15,457 nt of DNA from contig JAQTVS010000011.1 of assembly GCA_028706735.1 (NCBI GenBank), positions 3,918-19,374 on the forward strand, written 5' to 3'. Positions 1-7,678 of this stretch are shown in pieces. The notes beneath the pieces are model-generated. The model was not told where the DNA came from. It saw nothing but the letters and a program-made list of their open reading frames with translations, and made no database searches. This DNA is from Thiomonas sp. (GTDB lineage: Bacteria; Pseudomonadota; Gammaproteobacteria; Burkholderiales; Burkholderiaceae_C). Both the position numbers and the translations under genes were made by a program. How positions within the stretch are numbered: the first letter of the stretch is position 1; the number at the start of each line of letters is the position of its first letter.

Positions 1-15
1 GCCATCCCCACCCCG

Positions 16-114
16 GCCATCCCCACGAGTGGGGAGGGAGTGGTCTCTCCTCCCCCACGGCGTGGGGGAGGTTGGGAGGGGGAGACGCCCGCCTTGGGGC
101 GGCCCGGCGCGGGC
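16..114. repeat. Cluster of GC-rich inverted repeats upstream of the LysR gene
   Basis: This non-coding stretch holds several stem-loops. The clearest has arms CCTCCCCCAC at 49-58 and GTGGGGGAGG at 62-71 with a 3-nt loop, a perfect 10-bp stem. Others are CCCCA/TGGGG at 21-34 and GCCCG/CGGGC at 102-114. A CCATCCCCAC unit also occurs twice at 3-26. No T-run follows, so a classical intrinsic terminator is not shown. It may be the 3' end or terminator of a gene to the left, or a member of a dispersed intergenic repeat family. No gene is visible in 1-147. Confidence 0.6.
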
Positions 115-147
115 TGAGGACGGCCCCACGCTCATTGCATCTCTGAG

Positions 148-1098
148 ATGAACCTGCACCAATTCCGTTTTCTTCAGGAGGCCGTGCGCCGCAAGCTCAA
201 TCTCACCGAGGCGGCGCGGGCGCTGCATACTTCGCAGCCCGGCGTGTCCAAGGCCATCATCGAGCTGGAGAGCGAACTTGGGGTGGAAATTTTCAGCCGC
301 CACGGCAAGCGCATCCGCAAGCTCACCGAGCCGGGCGTGGAGGTGCTGCGCAGCGTGGACATCATCCTGCGCGAAGTGGCCAATCTCAAGCGCATCGGCC
401 AGGACTACGCCTCGCGCGATGCCGGGCAACTGACGGTGGCCGCCACGCACACGCAGGCGCGCTACAAGCTGCCCTGGGTGATTGCCGAGTTCCGCCGCCG
501 CATGCCCGCTGTCCAGGTCAAGCTCATCCAGGGGACGCCGGAGCAGGTGGCGCAGGCGGTGCGGGAGGAGCGGGCCGACCTGGGACTGGCGAGCGAATCG
601 CTGCAGGACACGCCCGATCTGCTGACCTTGCCCTGTTATGGCTGGCAGCACCTGATCGTCGTGCCGCACGGCCATCCGCTGTGCGAGCGCGTCGAGCCCA
701 CGCTGGCCGAACTCGCCACCTATGCACTGATCACTTATGAGCCGGCGTTCGCTGGCCGCCGCCAGATCGACGCCGTCTTCGCGCACGCTGAACTGCAACC
801 GCAGATCGTGCTCGAAGCGCTCGATTCCGATGTGCTCAAAACCTATGTCGAACTCGGCCTGGGCGTTGGCATCATTGCCGAAATGGCCATTTCCCCCGAG
901 CGCGACACCGGCCTGCACGCCATCCCCGCGGGGCATCTGTTCGGCCAGCAACTCACCCGTGTGGCGTTCAAGCGCGGTGTGCTGCAACGCAGTTTTGTGC
1001 CCCTGTTCACCGAACTCATCTCGCCCCGTCTGCCGCGCAAGCTGGTGGAACAAACCCTGCGCGGCGAGCTCGATGGGCAGGATGTGTTTTCGATTTGA
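148..1098 (+). CDS. cysB: CysB-family LysR-type transcriptional regulator
   Basis: A DNA-binding regulator of the LysR family, closest to CysB, which in enterobacteria activates sulfate/thiosulfate assimilation genes in response to N-acetylserine. The 316-residue length is near that of CysB (324). An N-terminal winged helix-turn-helix spans about residues 1-60, with the CysB-like TSQPGVSK recognition helix at 28-35 followed by LESELGVEIFSR. The effector domain starts near residue 92; the motif THTQAR at 100-105 matches the CysB anion-binding loop, including Thr100, Thr102 and Gln103. A following QGTPEQVAQAV segment also matches CysB. The ATG at 148 has no strong ribosome site, but the protein aligns with the family from residue 1. 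The aminotransferase gene begins 24 nt downstream, suggesting co-transcription. Family assignment is firm; the regulon (sulfur or other) is inferred. Confidence 0.88.
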   Translation: MNLHQFRFLQEAVRRKLNLTEAARALHTSQPGVSKAIIELESELGVEIFSRHGKRIRKLTEPGVEVLRSVDIILREVANLKRIGQDYASRDAGQLTVAATHTQARYKLPWVIAEFRRRMPAVQVKLIQGTPEQVAQAVREERADLGLASESLQDTPDLLTLPCYGWQHLIVVPHGHPLCERVEPTLAELATYALITYEPAFAGRRQIDAVFAHAELQPQIVLEALDSDVLKTYVELGLGVGIIAEMAISPERDTGLHAIPAGHLFGQQLTRVAFKRGVLQRSFVPLFTELISPRLPRKLVEQTLRGELDGQDVFSI

Positions 1099-1122
1099 AC
1101 CTCGCTGTCCAGACCGTTGCCC

Positions 1123-2277
1123 ATGCCGCCCCGCACTCCCGCCCTCCACTCACGTCTGCCGCAGGTCGGCACCACCATTTTCACCGTCATGTCGGCGCTG
1201 GCGCAGCAGCATGGCGCCATCAATCTCGGCCAGGGCTTCCCCGATTTTTCGTGCGACCCCAAGCTGATCGACGCGGTGGACGCGGCCATGCGCAGCGGCG
1301 CCAATCAATATCCGCCCATGGCCGGTGCGCCGCAGTTGCAGCTGGCGGCGGCCGAAAAAATTGCGGCGCTCTATGGCCATGATTACGACGCCGACACTGA
1401 GATCACCATCACTGCGGGCGCCACGCAGGCCATCTTCACCGCGCTTCTGGCCGTCGTGCACCCGGGTGACGAAGTCATTGTGCTCACCCCCTGCTACGAC
1501 AGCTACCTGCCCAATATCGCGCTGTGCGGCGGCGTGGCGCGCACCGTGCCGCTGCGCGCAGACTTCCGCCCTGACATTGCCGCCATCGCCGCCGCCATCA
1601 CCCCGCGCACCCGCGCGCTGCTGATCAATAGTCCGCACAACCCCAGCGGCACGGTGTGGACCCAGGCCGACATGCGCGAGCTTGACACTCTGCTTGCGCC
1701 CACCGACATCGTGCTGATTTCCGACGAGGTCTATGAACACATGGTGTTCGATGGCGCGCAGCACCAGAGCGCCGCGCGCTTTCCCGGTCTGGCCGCACGC
1801 GCCTTCGTCGTCTCCAGCTTCGGCAAGACGTTCCATGTCACCGGCTGGAAAGTCGGCAGCGTGGCCGCGCCCGCGGCGCTCACAGCCGAATTCCGCAAGG
1901 TGCATCAGTTCAATGTGTTCACAGTCAACACGCCAATGCAGCACGGCCTGGCCGCCTACCTGGCCGACCCGGCGCCATACCGCGAACTGCCCGCGTTCTA
2001 TCAGGCCAAGCGCGACCGCTTCCGCGCCGGTCTGGCGGCGAGCCGGTTTGAACTCCTGCCATGCAGCGGCAGCTATTTCCAGTGCGTGCGGTTTGCCGCC
2101 ATCAGCGATCAGACCGACGCGGAGTTTTGCCGCTGGCTGACGCAGCGCGTCGGCGTCGCCGCCATTCCGCTCTCCGCCTTCGAGCCCGACGGCAAACAGC
2201 GCGGCGTCGTGCGTTTTTGTTTTGCCAAGCAGGACGCTACGTTGGACGCGGCGCTGGAGCGGCTGGCGCGGCTTTGA
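1123..2277 (+). CDS. PLP-dependent aminotransferase, class I/II, methionine aminotransferase-like (YbdL type)
   Basis: A fold-type I pyridoxal-phosphate aminotransferase of 384 residues. In order: the N-terminal substrate loop GQGFPDF (36-42), NSPHNPSG with the PLP-contacting Asn173, ISDEVYEH with Asp201 and Tyr204, the Schiff-base lysine in SSFGK (Lys235) followed by TGWKVG, and the C-terminal carboxylate-binding arginine in VVRFCFA (Arg364). The pattern resembles the YbdL/KAT-III group that transaminates methionine and related amino acids with 2-oxo acids, in the cytoplasm. I chose ATG 1123; a TTG at 1117 in the same frame would add two residues. Neither has a clear ribosome site, and coupling to the regulator 24 nt upstream is possible. 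The last 41 nt overlap the end of gluQ on the opposite strand. Substrate is inferred from family resemblance; another amino acid is possible. Confidence 0.85.
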   Translation: MPPRTPALHSRLPQVGTTIFTVMSALAQQHGAINLGQGFPDFSCDPKLIDAVDAAMRSGANQYPPMAGAPQLQLAAAEKIAALYGHDYDADTEITITAGATQAIFTALLAVVHPGDEVIVLTPCYDSYLPNIALCGGVARTVPLRADFRPDIAAIAAAITPRTRALLINSPHNPSGTVWTQADMRELDTLLAPTDIVLISDEVYEHMVFDGAQHQSAARFPGLAARAFVVSSFGKTFHVTGWKVGSVAAPAALTAEFRKVHQFNVFTVNTPMQHGLAAYLADPAPYRELPAFYQAKRDRFRAGLAASRFELLPCSGSYFQCVRFAAISDQTDAEFCRWLTQRVGVAAIPLSAFEPDGKQRGVVRFCFAKQDATLDAALERLARL

Positions 2278-3157
2278 CCCAGTCCGCCCGCCAGGCTTGC
2301 ACCGCCTGCGCCAGCAACTCCGGCAGCGTGCCGGCCTGCACGTCCAACCCGAGCACGCGCAGCGCAGCCTGAATGCTCTGCCTGCCCGCAACAAGCGCCT
2401 GCGCCCCAAGATGCTTGGAGAGCTTTTCTCCCCGTGCGTCAAGCACCAGCGGGGTATGCAAATAGCGCGTCGCGGGCAAGCCCAGCAGCCTTTGCAGCGC
2501 AATCTGGCGTGCGGTCGACGCGGCCAGATCCTCGCCGCGCACCACATCGGTCACGCCCTGCACGGCATCGTCCACCACCACGGCGAGTTGATAGGCCCAG
2601 GCGCCGTCGGCACGCTTGAGCACGAAGTCGCCCACTTCCTGACTGAGCACCTGCGATTGCGCGCCCAGCCGCCGGTCTGTCCAGCGCAGGGGCTGGCCGG
2701 CATCATCCGGCAGGCGCACACGCCAGGCGCGCGCAGGGCGCCCATGCAGTCCATCGCGGCAGGTGCCGGGATAGACGGGCTCCTGGCCACGCGCGGGCAG
2801 GCGGCCCTGCTGCGCGAGGACCGACAGAATCTCACTGCGCGAACAGGCGCAAGGGTAGGCGTGGCCGGCCCGGACGAGCATGTCCAGCGCGTGTTGATAG
2901 GAGGCGCCGCGCTGCGACTGCCAGACAGGAACGCGGTCCGCCAGCAGGCCGCAGTCTGCAAGTTGCTGCAGAATGCGCCGCCCGGCAGCTGGCTGGTTGC
3001 GCGTGAAATCCACATCTTCGATGCGAACGAGCCAAAGCCCGTTGTGCGCCCGGGCATCCAGCCAGGACGCCAGTGCGGCAACCAGCGACCCAGCATGCAG
3101 CGGCCCGGTGGGCGATGGCGCAAAGCGGCCGATGTAGGGCGGAGGCGATGCGGTCAT
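2237..3157 (-). CDS. gluQ: Glutamyl-Q tRNA(Asp) synthetase
   Basis: A truncated paralogue of glutamyl-tRNA synthetase that lacks the anticodon-binding domain. It attaches glutamate to the queuosine base at position 34 of tRNA(Asp). With the ATG at 3157 it has 306 residues, typical of GluQ/YadB. Visible motifs: [13 protein letters not shown] (12-24), the HIGH-type signature; RIEDVD (45-50); the zinc site Cys103, Cys105, Tyr129 and Cys133; and the KMSKS equivalent KLSKH at 245-249. A TTG at 3214 would extend it by 19 residues, but that stretch is encoded partly by a 13-bp tandem repeat and looks like leader, so I prefer ATG 3157. It is the last gene of the minus-strand assembly block, 63 nt after SCO1. 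Its 3' end converges with and overlaps the aminotransferase gene. Link to the oxidase is probably only positional. Confidence 0.92.
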   Translation of the reverse strand: MTASPPPYIGRFAPSPTGPLHAGSLVAALASWLDARAHNGLWLVRIEDVDFTRNQPAAGRRILQQLADCGLLADRVPVWQSQRGASYQHALDMLVRAGHAYPCACSRSEILSVLAQQGRLPARGQEPVYPGTCRDGLHGRPARAWRVRLPDDAGQPLRWTDRRLGAQSQVLSQEVGDFVLKRADGAWAYQLAVVVDDAVQGVTDVVRGEDLAASTARQIALQRLLGLPATRYLHTPLVLDARGEKLSKHLGAQALVAGRQSIQAALRVLGLDVQAGTLPELLAQAVQAWRADWVKAAPAAPAPRPT

Positions 3158-3180
3158 GCCCGCAGGCGCTGGTGACAGAG

Positions 3181-3206
3181 TGTGGAAACTGCGTGTGGAA
3201 ACTGCG
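3181..3206. repeat. Perfect 13-bp tandem direct repeat in the gluQ leader
   Basis: TGTGGAAACTGCG occurs twice in direct succession at 3181-3193 and 3194-3206, between the end of the SCO1 gene and the preferred gluQ start. It lies inside the N-terminal extension that a TTG start at 3214 would give. Thirteen bases is not a multiple of three, so a copy-number change would shift the frame of that extension. This supports the downstream ATG at 3157. Confidence 0.85.
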
Positions 3207-3220
3207 GCTGACAACGACGC

Positions 3221-3826
3221 TCAGTGCCCGTCGATGAGCGCCTTCAGATCCTGCGCCAGATCGTTCGCGCTGACGCCCTCGCGCTCAAACAGGCGGATTT
3301 TTCCCTTGGGATCGAACACATAAAAGCCCGCAGTGTGATCCATGGTGTAGCTGCCCGGCGTTTTTCCCGGCACTTTTTTGTAATACACCTTGAAGTCCTT
3401 CGCGGTCTGTTCAATTTGCGCAGGCGTGCCGGTGAGCGCCAGAAAGCTCGGATTGAAGTGAGTGACGTAAGCCTTGAGGATTTCCGAGGTGTCGCGCTGC
3501 GGATCGACCGTGACGAACAGGAACTGCACGTCCCGTGCTTTATCGCCCAGCGCGTCCATGGCCTGCGCCACCACCTGCATCGACGCCGGACAGATGTCGG
3601 GACATTGGGTGTAGCCGAAATACATCACGACCACCTTGCCGGCAAAGTCGGACAAAGTGCGCTGCTTGCCGTTGAAATCGGTCAGGTCAAAGCCGGCGGC
3701 GTAGGGCACGCCAGTGATGTCCACTCCGTGAAATGCATACGGCTTGCTGCACGCGGCAAGCGCCAGGGGCGTGACGGCTGTGACGAGGATGAAGGTGCGG
3801 CGCGCGGCGGAGAAACGGTTAGGCAT
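3221..3826 (-). CDS. SCO1/SenC family copper chaperone for cytochrome c oxidase
   Basis: A membrane-anchored thioredoxin-fold protein that delivers copper to, and/or reduces, the CuA site of oxidase subunit II. It is 201 residues long. The N-terminus has a basic region, a hydrophobic segment and a lipobox-like LALAAC ending at Cys26, so it is probably a lipoprotein facing the periplasm. The copper ligands of the family are all present: Cys75 and Cys79 in CPDIC, and His164 in DHTAGFYVFD. The FLFVTVDPQRDT segment (102-113) is also typical. The start codon overlaps the ctaB stop as TGATG (3824-3828), indicating translational coupling. It sits directly after the heme A biosynthesis genes, which fits a role in maturing the aa3 oxidase encoded upstream. 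Confidence 0.93.
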   Translation of the reverse strand: MPNRFSAARRTFILVTAVTPLALAACSKPYAFHGVDITGVPYAAGFDLTDFNGKQRTLSDFAGKVVVMYFGYTQCPDICPASMQVVAQAMDALGDKARDVQFLFVTVDPQRDTSEILKAYVTHFNPSFLALTGTPAQIEQTAKDFKVYYKKVPGKTPGSYTMDHTAGFYVFDPKGKIRLFEREGVSANDLAQDLKALIDGH

Positions 3827-4734
3827 CAGACAAAGTGGAAGTGCAGATAGTGATCCACCAGCAAGGCGGCGAAGAGTAACGAAAGGTACAGGATGGAGTA
3901 GCGGAAGGTCTTGCGTGACAGCAAATCGCTGTACTCACGCTTGAGCGCCCAGGCATAGACCATGAAAATACCGTCCAGCACCACGGCGCTGGCCAGATAG
4001 ATCAAGCCGCTCATGCCCAGCACAAAAGGCAGCAGCGTCACCGCGGACAGCAGGACGGTGTAGAGCAGAATCTGGGTGCGGGTGAACTCCGATCCGTGCG
4101 TGACCGGCAGCATAGGCAGGCCGGACTTTTTGTAGTCTTCCACGCGGTAGAGCGCCAGTGCCCAGAAATGCGGCGGCGTCCAGAGGAAAATGATGAGGAA
4201 CAGCAACATCGCCTCGACGGACACATGGCCGCTGACCGCCGCCCAGCCCAGCACCGGCGGCATGGCGCCTGAAGCCCCGCCGATGACAATGTTCTGGGGA
4301 GTGGCCGGTTTGAGGAAGATGGTGTAAACCACCGCATAGCCAACGAAGGTGCCAAAGGTCAGCCACATGGTGAGCGGATTGACCTGGGTGTAGAGCAGCC
4401 ACATGCCCGCCGCGCAAAGCACCCCGGAGAAGGTGATGATGGCAGCGGCTCCAAGTTCGCCATTGGCCGAGGGTCGCCAGGCGGTGCGGCGCATCACGGC
4501 ATCGATTTTCTGCTCGACCAGGCAATTGAACGCCGCCGCCGCACCGGCCACCAGCCAGATGCCCAGGGTGCCGAACAGCACCGGCTGCCACGCTGGCAGC
4601 GTGGGTTCGGCGAGGAACATGCCAATCACGGCGCAAAACACGATGAGTTGCACCACGCGGGGCTTCGTCAGCGCATAGAGCTGAGAGGCCACGCGAAGCG
4701 GGCTGGGGGCGTTGTTGAGGACTTGAGGATTCAT
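3826..4734 (-). CDS. ctaB: Protoheme IX farnesyltransferase (heme O synthase)
   Basis: A polytopic inner-membrane UbiA-family prenyltransferase that transfers a farnesyl group to heme b, giving heme O. It is 302 residues long, the usual size. The prenyl-diphosphate binding region [15 protein letters not shown] (70-84) corresponds to the NxxxDxxxD motif with Glu74 in place of the first Asp and Asp78 kept. The second loop motif [12 protein letters not shown] (199-210) is present. About eight or nine hydrophobic segments follow the pattern of CyoE/COX10. The frame is open far upstream into ctaA, but ATG 4734 has a GGAGAT ribosome site and matches the family N-terminus (YALTKPRVV). It lies 20 nt after ctaA and overlaps SCO1 by one base. 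CtaB and CtaA act in sequence to make heme A. Confidence 0.94.
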   Translation of the reverse strand: MNPQVLNNAPSPLRVASQLYALTKPRVVQLIVFCAVIGMFLAEPTLPAWQPVLFGTLGIWLVAGAAAAFNCLVEQKIDAVMRRTAWRPSANGELGAAAIITFSGVLCAAGMWLLYTQVNPLTMWLTFGTFVGYAVVYTIFLKPATPQNIVIGGASGAMPPVLGWAAVSGHVSVEAMLLFLIIFLWTPPHFWALALYRVEDYKKSGLPMLPVTHGSEFTRTQILLYTVLLSAVTLLPFVLGMSGLIYLASAVVLDGIFMVYAWALKREYSDLLSRKTFRYSILYLSLLFAALLVDHYLHFHFV

Positions 4735-4750
4735 GCCGATCTCCACGAAA
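4735..4750 (-). promoter_or_regulatory. Ribosome binding site that decides the ctaB start
   Basis: On the minus strand the bases just before ATG 4734 read GTGGAGATCGGC, with GGAG at Shine-Dalgarno distance. This identifies the start despite the reading frame remaining open for more than 700 nt upstream within ctaA. Confidence 0.6.
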
Positions 4751-4754
4751 TGGA

Positions 4755-5918
4755 TCAGTGCTTGGGCAGCGCCTGGCCCGCCTGCAGCTTGACGAAGGAG
4801 GAACCGAGAGATTCCGATGGCGCCTGCTTGCGCACCGTAGCGCTGACGCGGTAGATGCCTGTGGTGAGCAGGAGCATGAGGATGGCCGAGCCGCCGTTGT
4901 GCGCAACCGCCACGACAAGCGGATGACCTTCGGTCACGAGCACGATGCCAAAGATCACCTGAAGCACCACGGCGAACGCGATCCACCCGGCCAGCCGCCG
5001 CAGCGCCGGATGGCGCCACATGGCGAGCACCGCGGCGAACACCGCGCTCGTGGCGAAGATGGCAAACAGGCGGTGGCCCCACTGGATGGCCACCAGCGCC
5101 GCTTCGGTAATGGGCTGCCCATCTCCCGTCAGCCCCAGATGGCGCCAGAGGGTGAAGCCCTGCGCCCAGTTGGCATCTGGCGTGAATGTGCCGTTGCAGG
5201 TCGGGAAGCCGCTGCAGGCCAGTGCGGCGTAGTTGGTGCTCGTCCAGCCACCCAGGAAAATCTGCACCAGCACCGCGACCGTTGCCGTCCAGAGCAGCGT
5301 GCGCGTGAGCGCCCCGGCATGGACACTCACCAGATCGGCCCGGTTGCGCATCCAGAACCAGGCCAGCAGCATGAGCAAGATGATTCCGCCCATCAGATGC
5401 AAGGTGACCACCAGCGGAATCAGCCGCATGGTCACCGTCCACTTGCCGAACAGCCCCTGCAGCAGCACCCAGAAAAATAGTGCGATGGGCAGGCCCAGTT
5501 GAATGTCCTCGCCATGTTTGCGCGCCCAGACGGCACGCGCCAGCAACACCATGATCAGCGTGCCGATGACGCTGCCAGCGTAACGGTGGATCATTTCGAC
5601 CCAGGCCTTGAACGGGCTGACGTAACCCTGCGTGCCGCCCTGCTCCTTCACCGCCTGCGAGATCTGTTCATGTGCCTGCATGGGCGTGAACTTGGAATAG
5701 CAGCCGGGCCAGTCCGGACAGCCCAGACCCGAGTCCGTGAGGCGGACATACGAGCCGAACATCACCAGATCCAGGGTCAGGAACACCAGCACGGCGGTGA
5801 GTTTGGACCAGCGCATTTTCAGCCCCATCCAGAACACGCCGGCCAGCACGACAACCCACACCAAGGCCTGCACCCAATGCAGGGAAAATTGCCAGATGGC
5901 ATTGCTTGCGAGGTTCAT
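4755..5918 (-). CDS. ctaA: Heme A synthase (COX15/CtaA family)
   Basis: A polytopic membrane enzyme that oxidises the C8 methyl of heme O to a formyl group, giving heme A. It is 387 residues long with eight predicted hydrophobic segments arranged as two four-helix halves. The heme ligands appear in order as His111 (EMIHRY), His174 (TLHLMGG), His282 (QWGHRL) and His340 (AVAHNGG). Each half carries a periplasmic cysteine pair: Cys67/Cys73 in CPDWPGC, and Cys235/Cys241 in CSGFPTC. The N-terminal half has the [14 protein letters not shown] signature. Its ATG overlaps the stop of the preceding SCO-like gene by four bases (ATGA, 5915-5918), so the two are translationally coupled. ctaB follows after 20 nt. 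The function is certain at family level. Confidence 0.95.
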   Translation of the reverse strand: MNLASNAIWQFSLHWVQALVWVVVLAGVFWMGLKMRWSKLTAVLVFLTLDLVMFGSYVRLTDSGLGCPDWPGCYSKFTPMQAHEQISQAVKEQGGTQGYVSPFKAWVEMIHRYAGSVIGTLIMVLLARAVWARKHGEDIQLGLPIALFFWVLLQGLFGKWTVTMRLIPLVVTLHLMGGIILLMLLAWFWMRNRADLVSVHAGALTRTLLWTATVAVLVQIFLGGWTSTNYAALACSGFPTCNGTFTPDANWAQGFTLWRHLGLTGDGQPITEAALVAIQWGHRLFAIFATSAVFAAVLAMWRHPALRRLAGWIAFAVVLQVIFGIVLVTEGHPLVVAVAHNGGSAILMLLLTTGIYRVSATVRKQAPSESLGSSFVKLQAGQALPKH

Positions 5919-6565
5919 TGCACCGGCTCCACATGCTTGAATTTGATCCCAGCGTTGTTGAACAACAGCCGAGCCAGCACGCGCCGCATTTTCGTGGGAT
6001 CTGGATTGGCGGGGAATTGCATCATCAGATGGCCAAACGGATCGACCAGCCAGGTCGGCCCCTGAAGCGCCCCGCCTTTATTGGGCAGCCAGGACACGAG
6101 TTTTTTTGGGTCCGCGCGCAGCATCAGCGTGCCTTCGAACGGCTCCAGCACGCCAGGGTTGACCGGAGCATCATCGGTGATCAGCCAAACACGGACGATC
6201 TGATCGCGGTTGTCGCCCTGCGCGATACGGATTTGGCGCAGATAGAACAACGACTGCTGGCACTGCTTGTCGCAGGCTGCGGGCGCCGCCATCACCATCA
6301 GCCAATACCCTTCCAGCCGCTTGAGATCGTAGGGCTTGCCATCCAGGGTCTTCAAGCCGAGGTCAAACGGAATCGGGCGCTGGGGCTCAACCAGCGAACC
6401 ATAGGGCGGCTTGCCCGACGGATGCACCACATAGAACAGAAAAAAAGCCGCAATGATGGGCGCAGCCGACATGGCCAGCAGCAACCACAGCGTGAACATC
6501 GAGCGCGGCTTGCGTGCTGGCGGCTGACCTGGGGGATTCAAACTGGAAGTCAAGGGTGTGCTCAC
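5915..6565 (-). CDS. SCO-like, thioredoxin-fold membrane protein of the oxidase cluster
   Basis: A protein of 216 residues with a short proline-rich cytoplasmic N-terminus, one transmembrane helix (about 23-47) and a periplasmic thioredoxin-like domain. It keeps a SCO-style CxxxC pair, Cys98 and Cys102 in ACDKQC, and a WLVDPFGH strand (172-179) equivalent to the FYVFDPKG strand of the SCO1 protein in this window. By that alignment the copper-binding histidine is replaced by Leu167. It may therefore be a thiol-disulfide partner rather than a copper carrier. I chose GTG 6565 (19 nt after the SURF1 stop); ATG codons within the helix-flanking region give shorter alternatives, and upstream codons overlap SURF1. 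It is coupled to ctaA by an ATGA overlap. Proteins in this position of betaproteobacterial clusters are usually left as hypothetical; the role in oxidase maturation is inferred from context. Confidence 0.75.
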   Translation of the reverse strand: MSTPLTSSLNPPGQPPARKPRSMFTLWLLLAMSAAPIIAAFFLFYVVHPSGKPPYGSLVEPQRPIPFDLGLKTLDGKPYDLKRLEGYWLMVMAAPAACDKQCQQSLFYLRQIRIAQGDNRDQIVRVWLITDDAPVNPGVLEPFEGTLMLRADPKKLVSWLPNKGGALQGPTWLVDPFGHLMMQFPANPDPTKMRRVLARLLFNNAGIKFKHVEPVQ

Positions 6566-6584
6566 AATTGGTGCGTCAAAATAA

Positions 6585-7382
6585 TCAAAGGGTGCGCATG
6601 GCCGGCGGCATCTTGGAACCCCTGCCAACCTTGGCTTTGCGCAAACGCCAAAACACAAAATAAATCAGCAAAATCGCGCCCGTTGCGCTCATTCCGAACC
6701 ACTGCGCGGCGTAGCCATAGTTGGTGCTGATCCCCGTATTCGCAGCCGGCCATTCACGGCCCAAACCATCGTTCGCCTCACCGGATTGCCGCAAAACATA
6801 GGGGAGGAGTTTGATGTGATGAAATTCGGCAAATTTCTTCAAATTCACGTTCTGCCGGATCACGGCATTGGGTGGATCAGAAAAAAATGAAAACCATTTT
6901 GACGGCGGCGGCGCAACGAGTCCAGCGATCTGCGTCAATCCTTGCGGCGTTTTGTACGGCGCAATCAAGTCCATTGCCTGAAAATTGCGCGGAATCCAGC
7001 CGCGCAACACCATGACATATTGGTTACTTCCCGACAACTTCAGCGGGGTCATCACCCAGAAGCCAGTGTGTTCGTTCTGCTGACGGTTCTGCAAATAGAT
7101 TGTCAGGTTCTGCGCGAATTCACCCGACGCCACCACCCGCCTCCAAATATCAGGCCCAAGCTGGATATTGTCAGTTCCAACCCGCAAAGGCGCAGCTTGC
7201 TCGCGCTGATCCATCCGCAGATGCAAGGCCTTCTTCTCATGCGCACGGCCCAACTGCCAAAATCCGAGCGATGCCGTGACGCCGATCACCAGCAAGCCCA
7301 AGACGATGATCAGCAACTCCCTGGGGCCAAATGCGCGTCCACGGATCTGACCCGTTGAATCTGAGGTAATCTGCTTGCTCAT
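6585..7382 (-). CDS. SURF1 family cytochrome oxidase assembly protein
   Basis: A two-helix inner-membrane protein that assists heme A insertion into oxidase subunit I. It has 265 residues from ATG 7382; a GTG two codons upstream (7388) is also possible. The N-terminal helix (about 23-39) is followed by the family signature LGFWQLGRAHEK (39-50). A large periplasmic domain follows, with VLRGWIPR typical of the family. The C-terminal signature YAAQWFGM (about 224-231) leads into the second helix. The gene opens the assembly block SURF1 - SCO-like - ctaA - ctaB - SCO1 - gluQ. Its start lies only 17 nt from that of the divergent DUF2909 gene, so its promoter must lie within that gene or farther upstream. 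Base composition appears less GC-rich than in the neighbours. Confidence 0.92.
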   Translation of the reverse strand: MSKQITSDSTGQIRGRAFGPRELLIIVLGLLVIGVTASLGFWQLGRAHEKKALHLRMDQREQAAPLRVGTDNIQLGPDIWRRVVASGEFAQNLTIYLQNRQQNEHTGFWVMTPLKLSGSNQYVMVLRGWIPRNFQAMDLIAPYKTPQGLTQIAGLVAPPPSKWFSFFSDPPNAVIRQNVNLKKFAEFHHIKLLPYVLRQSGEANDGLGREWPAANTGISTNYGYAAQWFGMSATGAILLIYFVFWRLRKAKVGRGSKMPPAMRTL

Positions 7383-7399
7383 TTGCACTGGTTCGCACC

Positions 7400-7603
7400 A
7401 TGAAAATCCTGATCCCCATAGCCTTCTTGCTCATCGTCGGCAGCTTGTTCTCAGGCCTGTTCTTTGTGATGAAGGATAAGGGCAAAAGCAATCGCGCTGT
7501 GTATGCACTGACATTCAGGGTCGGGTTCTCGGTGCTGTTGTTCCTGATCCTGATCCTCAGCTACAAAATGGGCTGGATCCATCCGCACGATGTCGGCCAA
7601 TAG
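7400..7603 (+). CDS. Twin transmembrane protein, DUF2909-like
   Basis: A 67-residue protein made almost entirely of two transmembrane helices (about 2-23 and 40-58) joined by a basic loop containing KDKGKSNR, and a short polar tail. It resembles the DUF2909 'twin transmembrane' proteins found beside coxC and SURF1 in betaproteobacteria. Function is unknown; a role in oxidase assembly or stability is inferred only from location. It is transcribed on the plus strand, opposite to all its oxidase neighbours. No clear Shine-Dalgarno sequence precedes the ATG at 7400. Its 3' end meets coxC at a shared bidirectional terminator. Confidence 0.8.
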   Translation: MKILIPIAFLLIVGSLFSGLFFVMKDKGKSNRAVYALTFRVGFSVLLFLILILSYKMGWIHPHDVGQ

Positions 7604-7634
7604 GGGAGGCGGTTTAGTCGGTGCAGTGCGAAGT

Positions 7635-7665
7635 AAAAATGCGCCGCATCAGCGGCGCATTTTTT
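7635..7665. terminator. Bidirectional intrinsic terminator between DUF2909 and coxC
   Basis: A perfect stem with arms AAAAATGCGCCGC (7635-7647) and GCGGCGCATTTTT (7652-7664) and loop ATCA. The plus strand has six T after the GC core, and the minus strand has five T after it, so it can act on both converging genes. It lies 31 nt after the DUF2909 stop and 14 nt from the coxC stop. Confidence 0.9.
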
Positions 7666-7678
7666 GAGCCAAAGCCAA

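Noticed and set aside
1150..2547. A 465-codon open frame on the minus strand across the aminotransferase gene
   Set aside because: Its product is Arg/Gly/Ala-rich without motifs, and it covers parts of two well-supported genes. It is a GC-rich shadow frame.
2222..3175. A 317-codon open frame on the plus strand antisense to gluQ
   Set aside because: No family resemblance; the opposite strand encodes a complete GluQ with zinc site and both synthetase signatures.
4735..5442. Upstream extension of the ctaB frame
   Set aside because: The added residues are a shadow of ctaA with no membrane pattern, and ATG 4734 has a good ribosome site and the family N-terminus.
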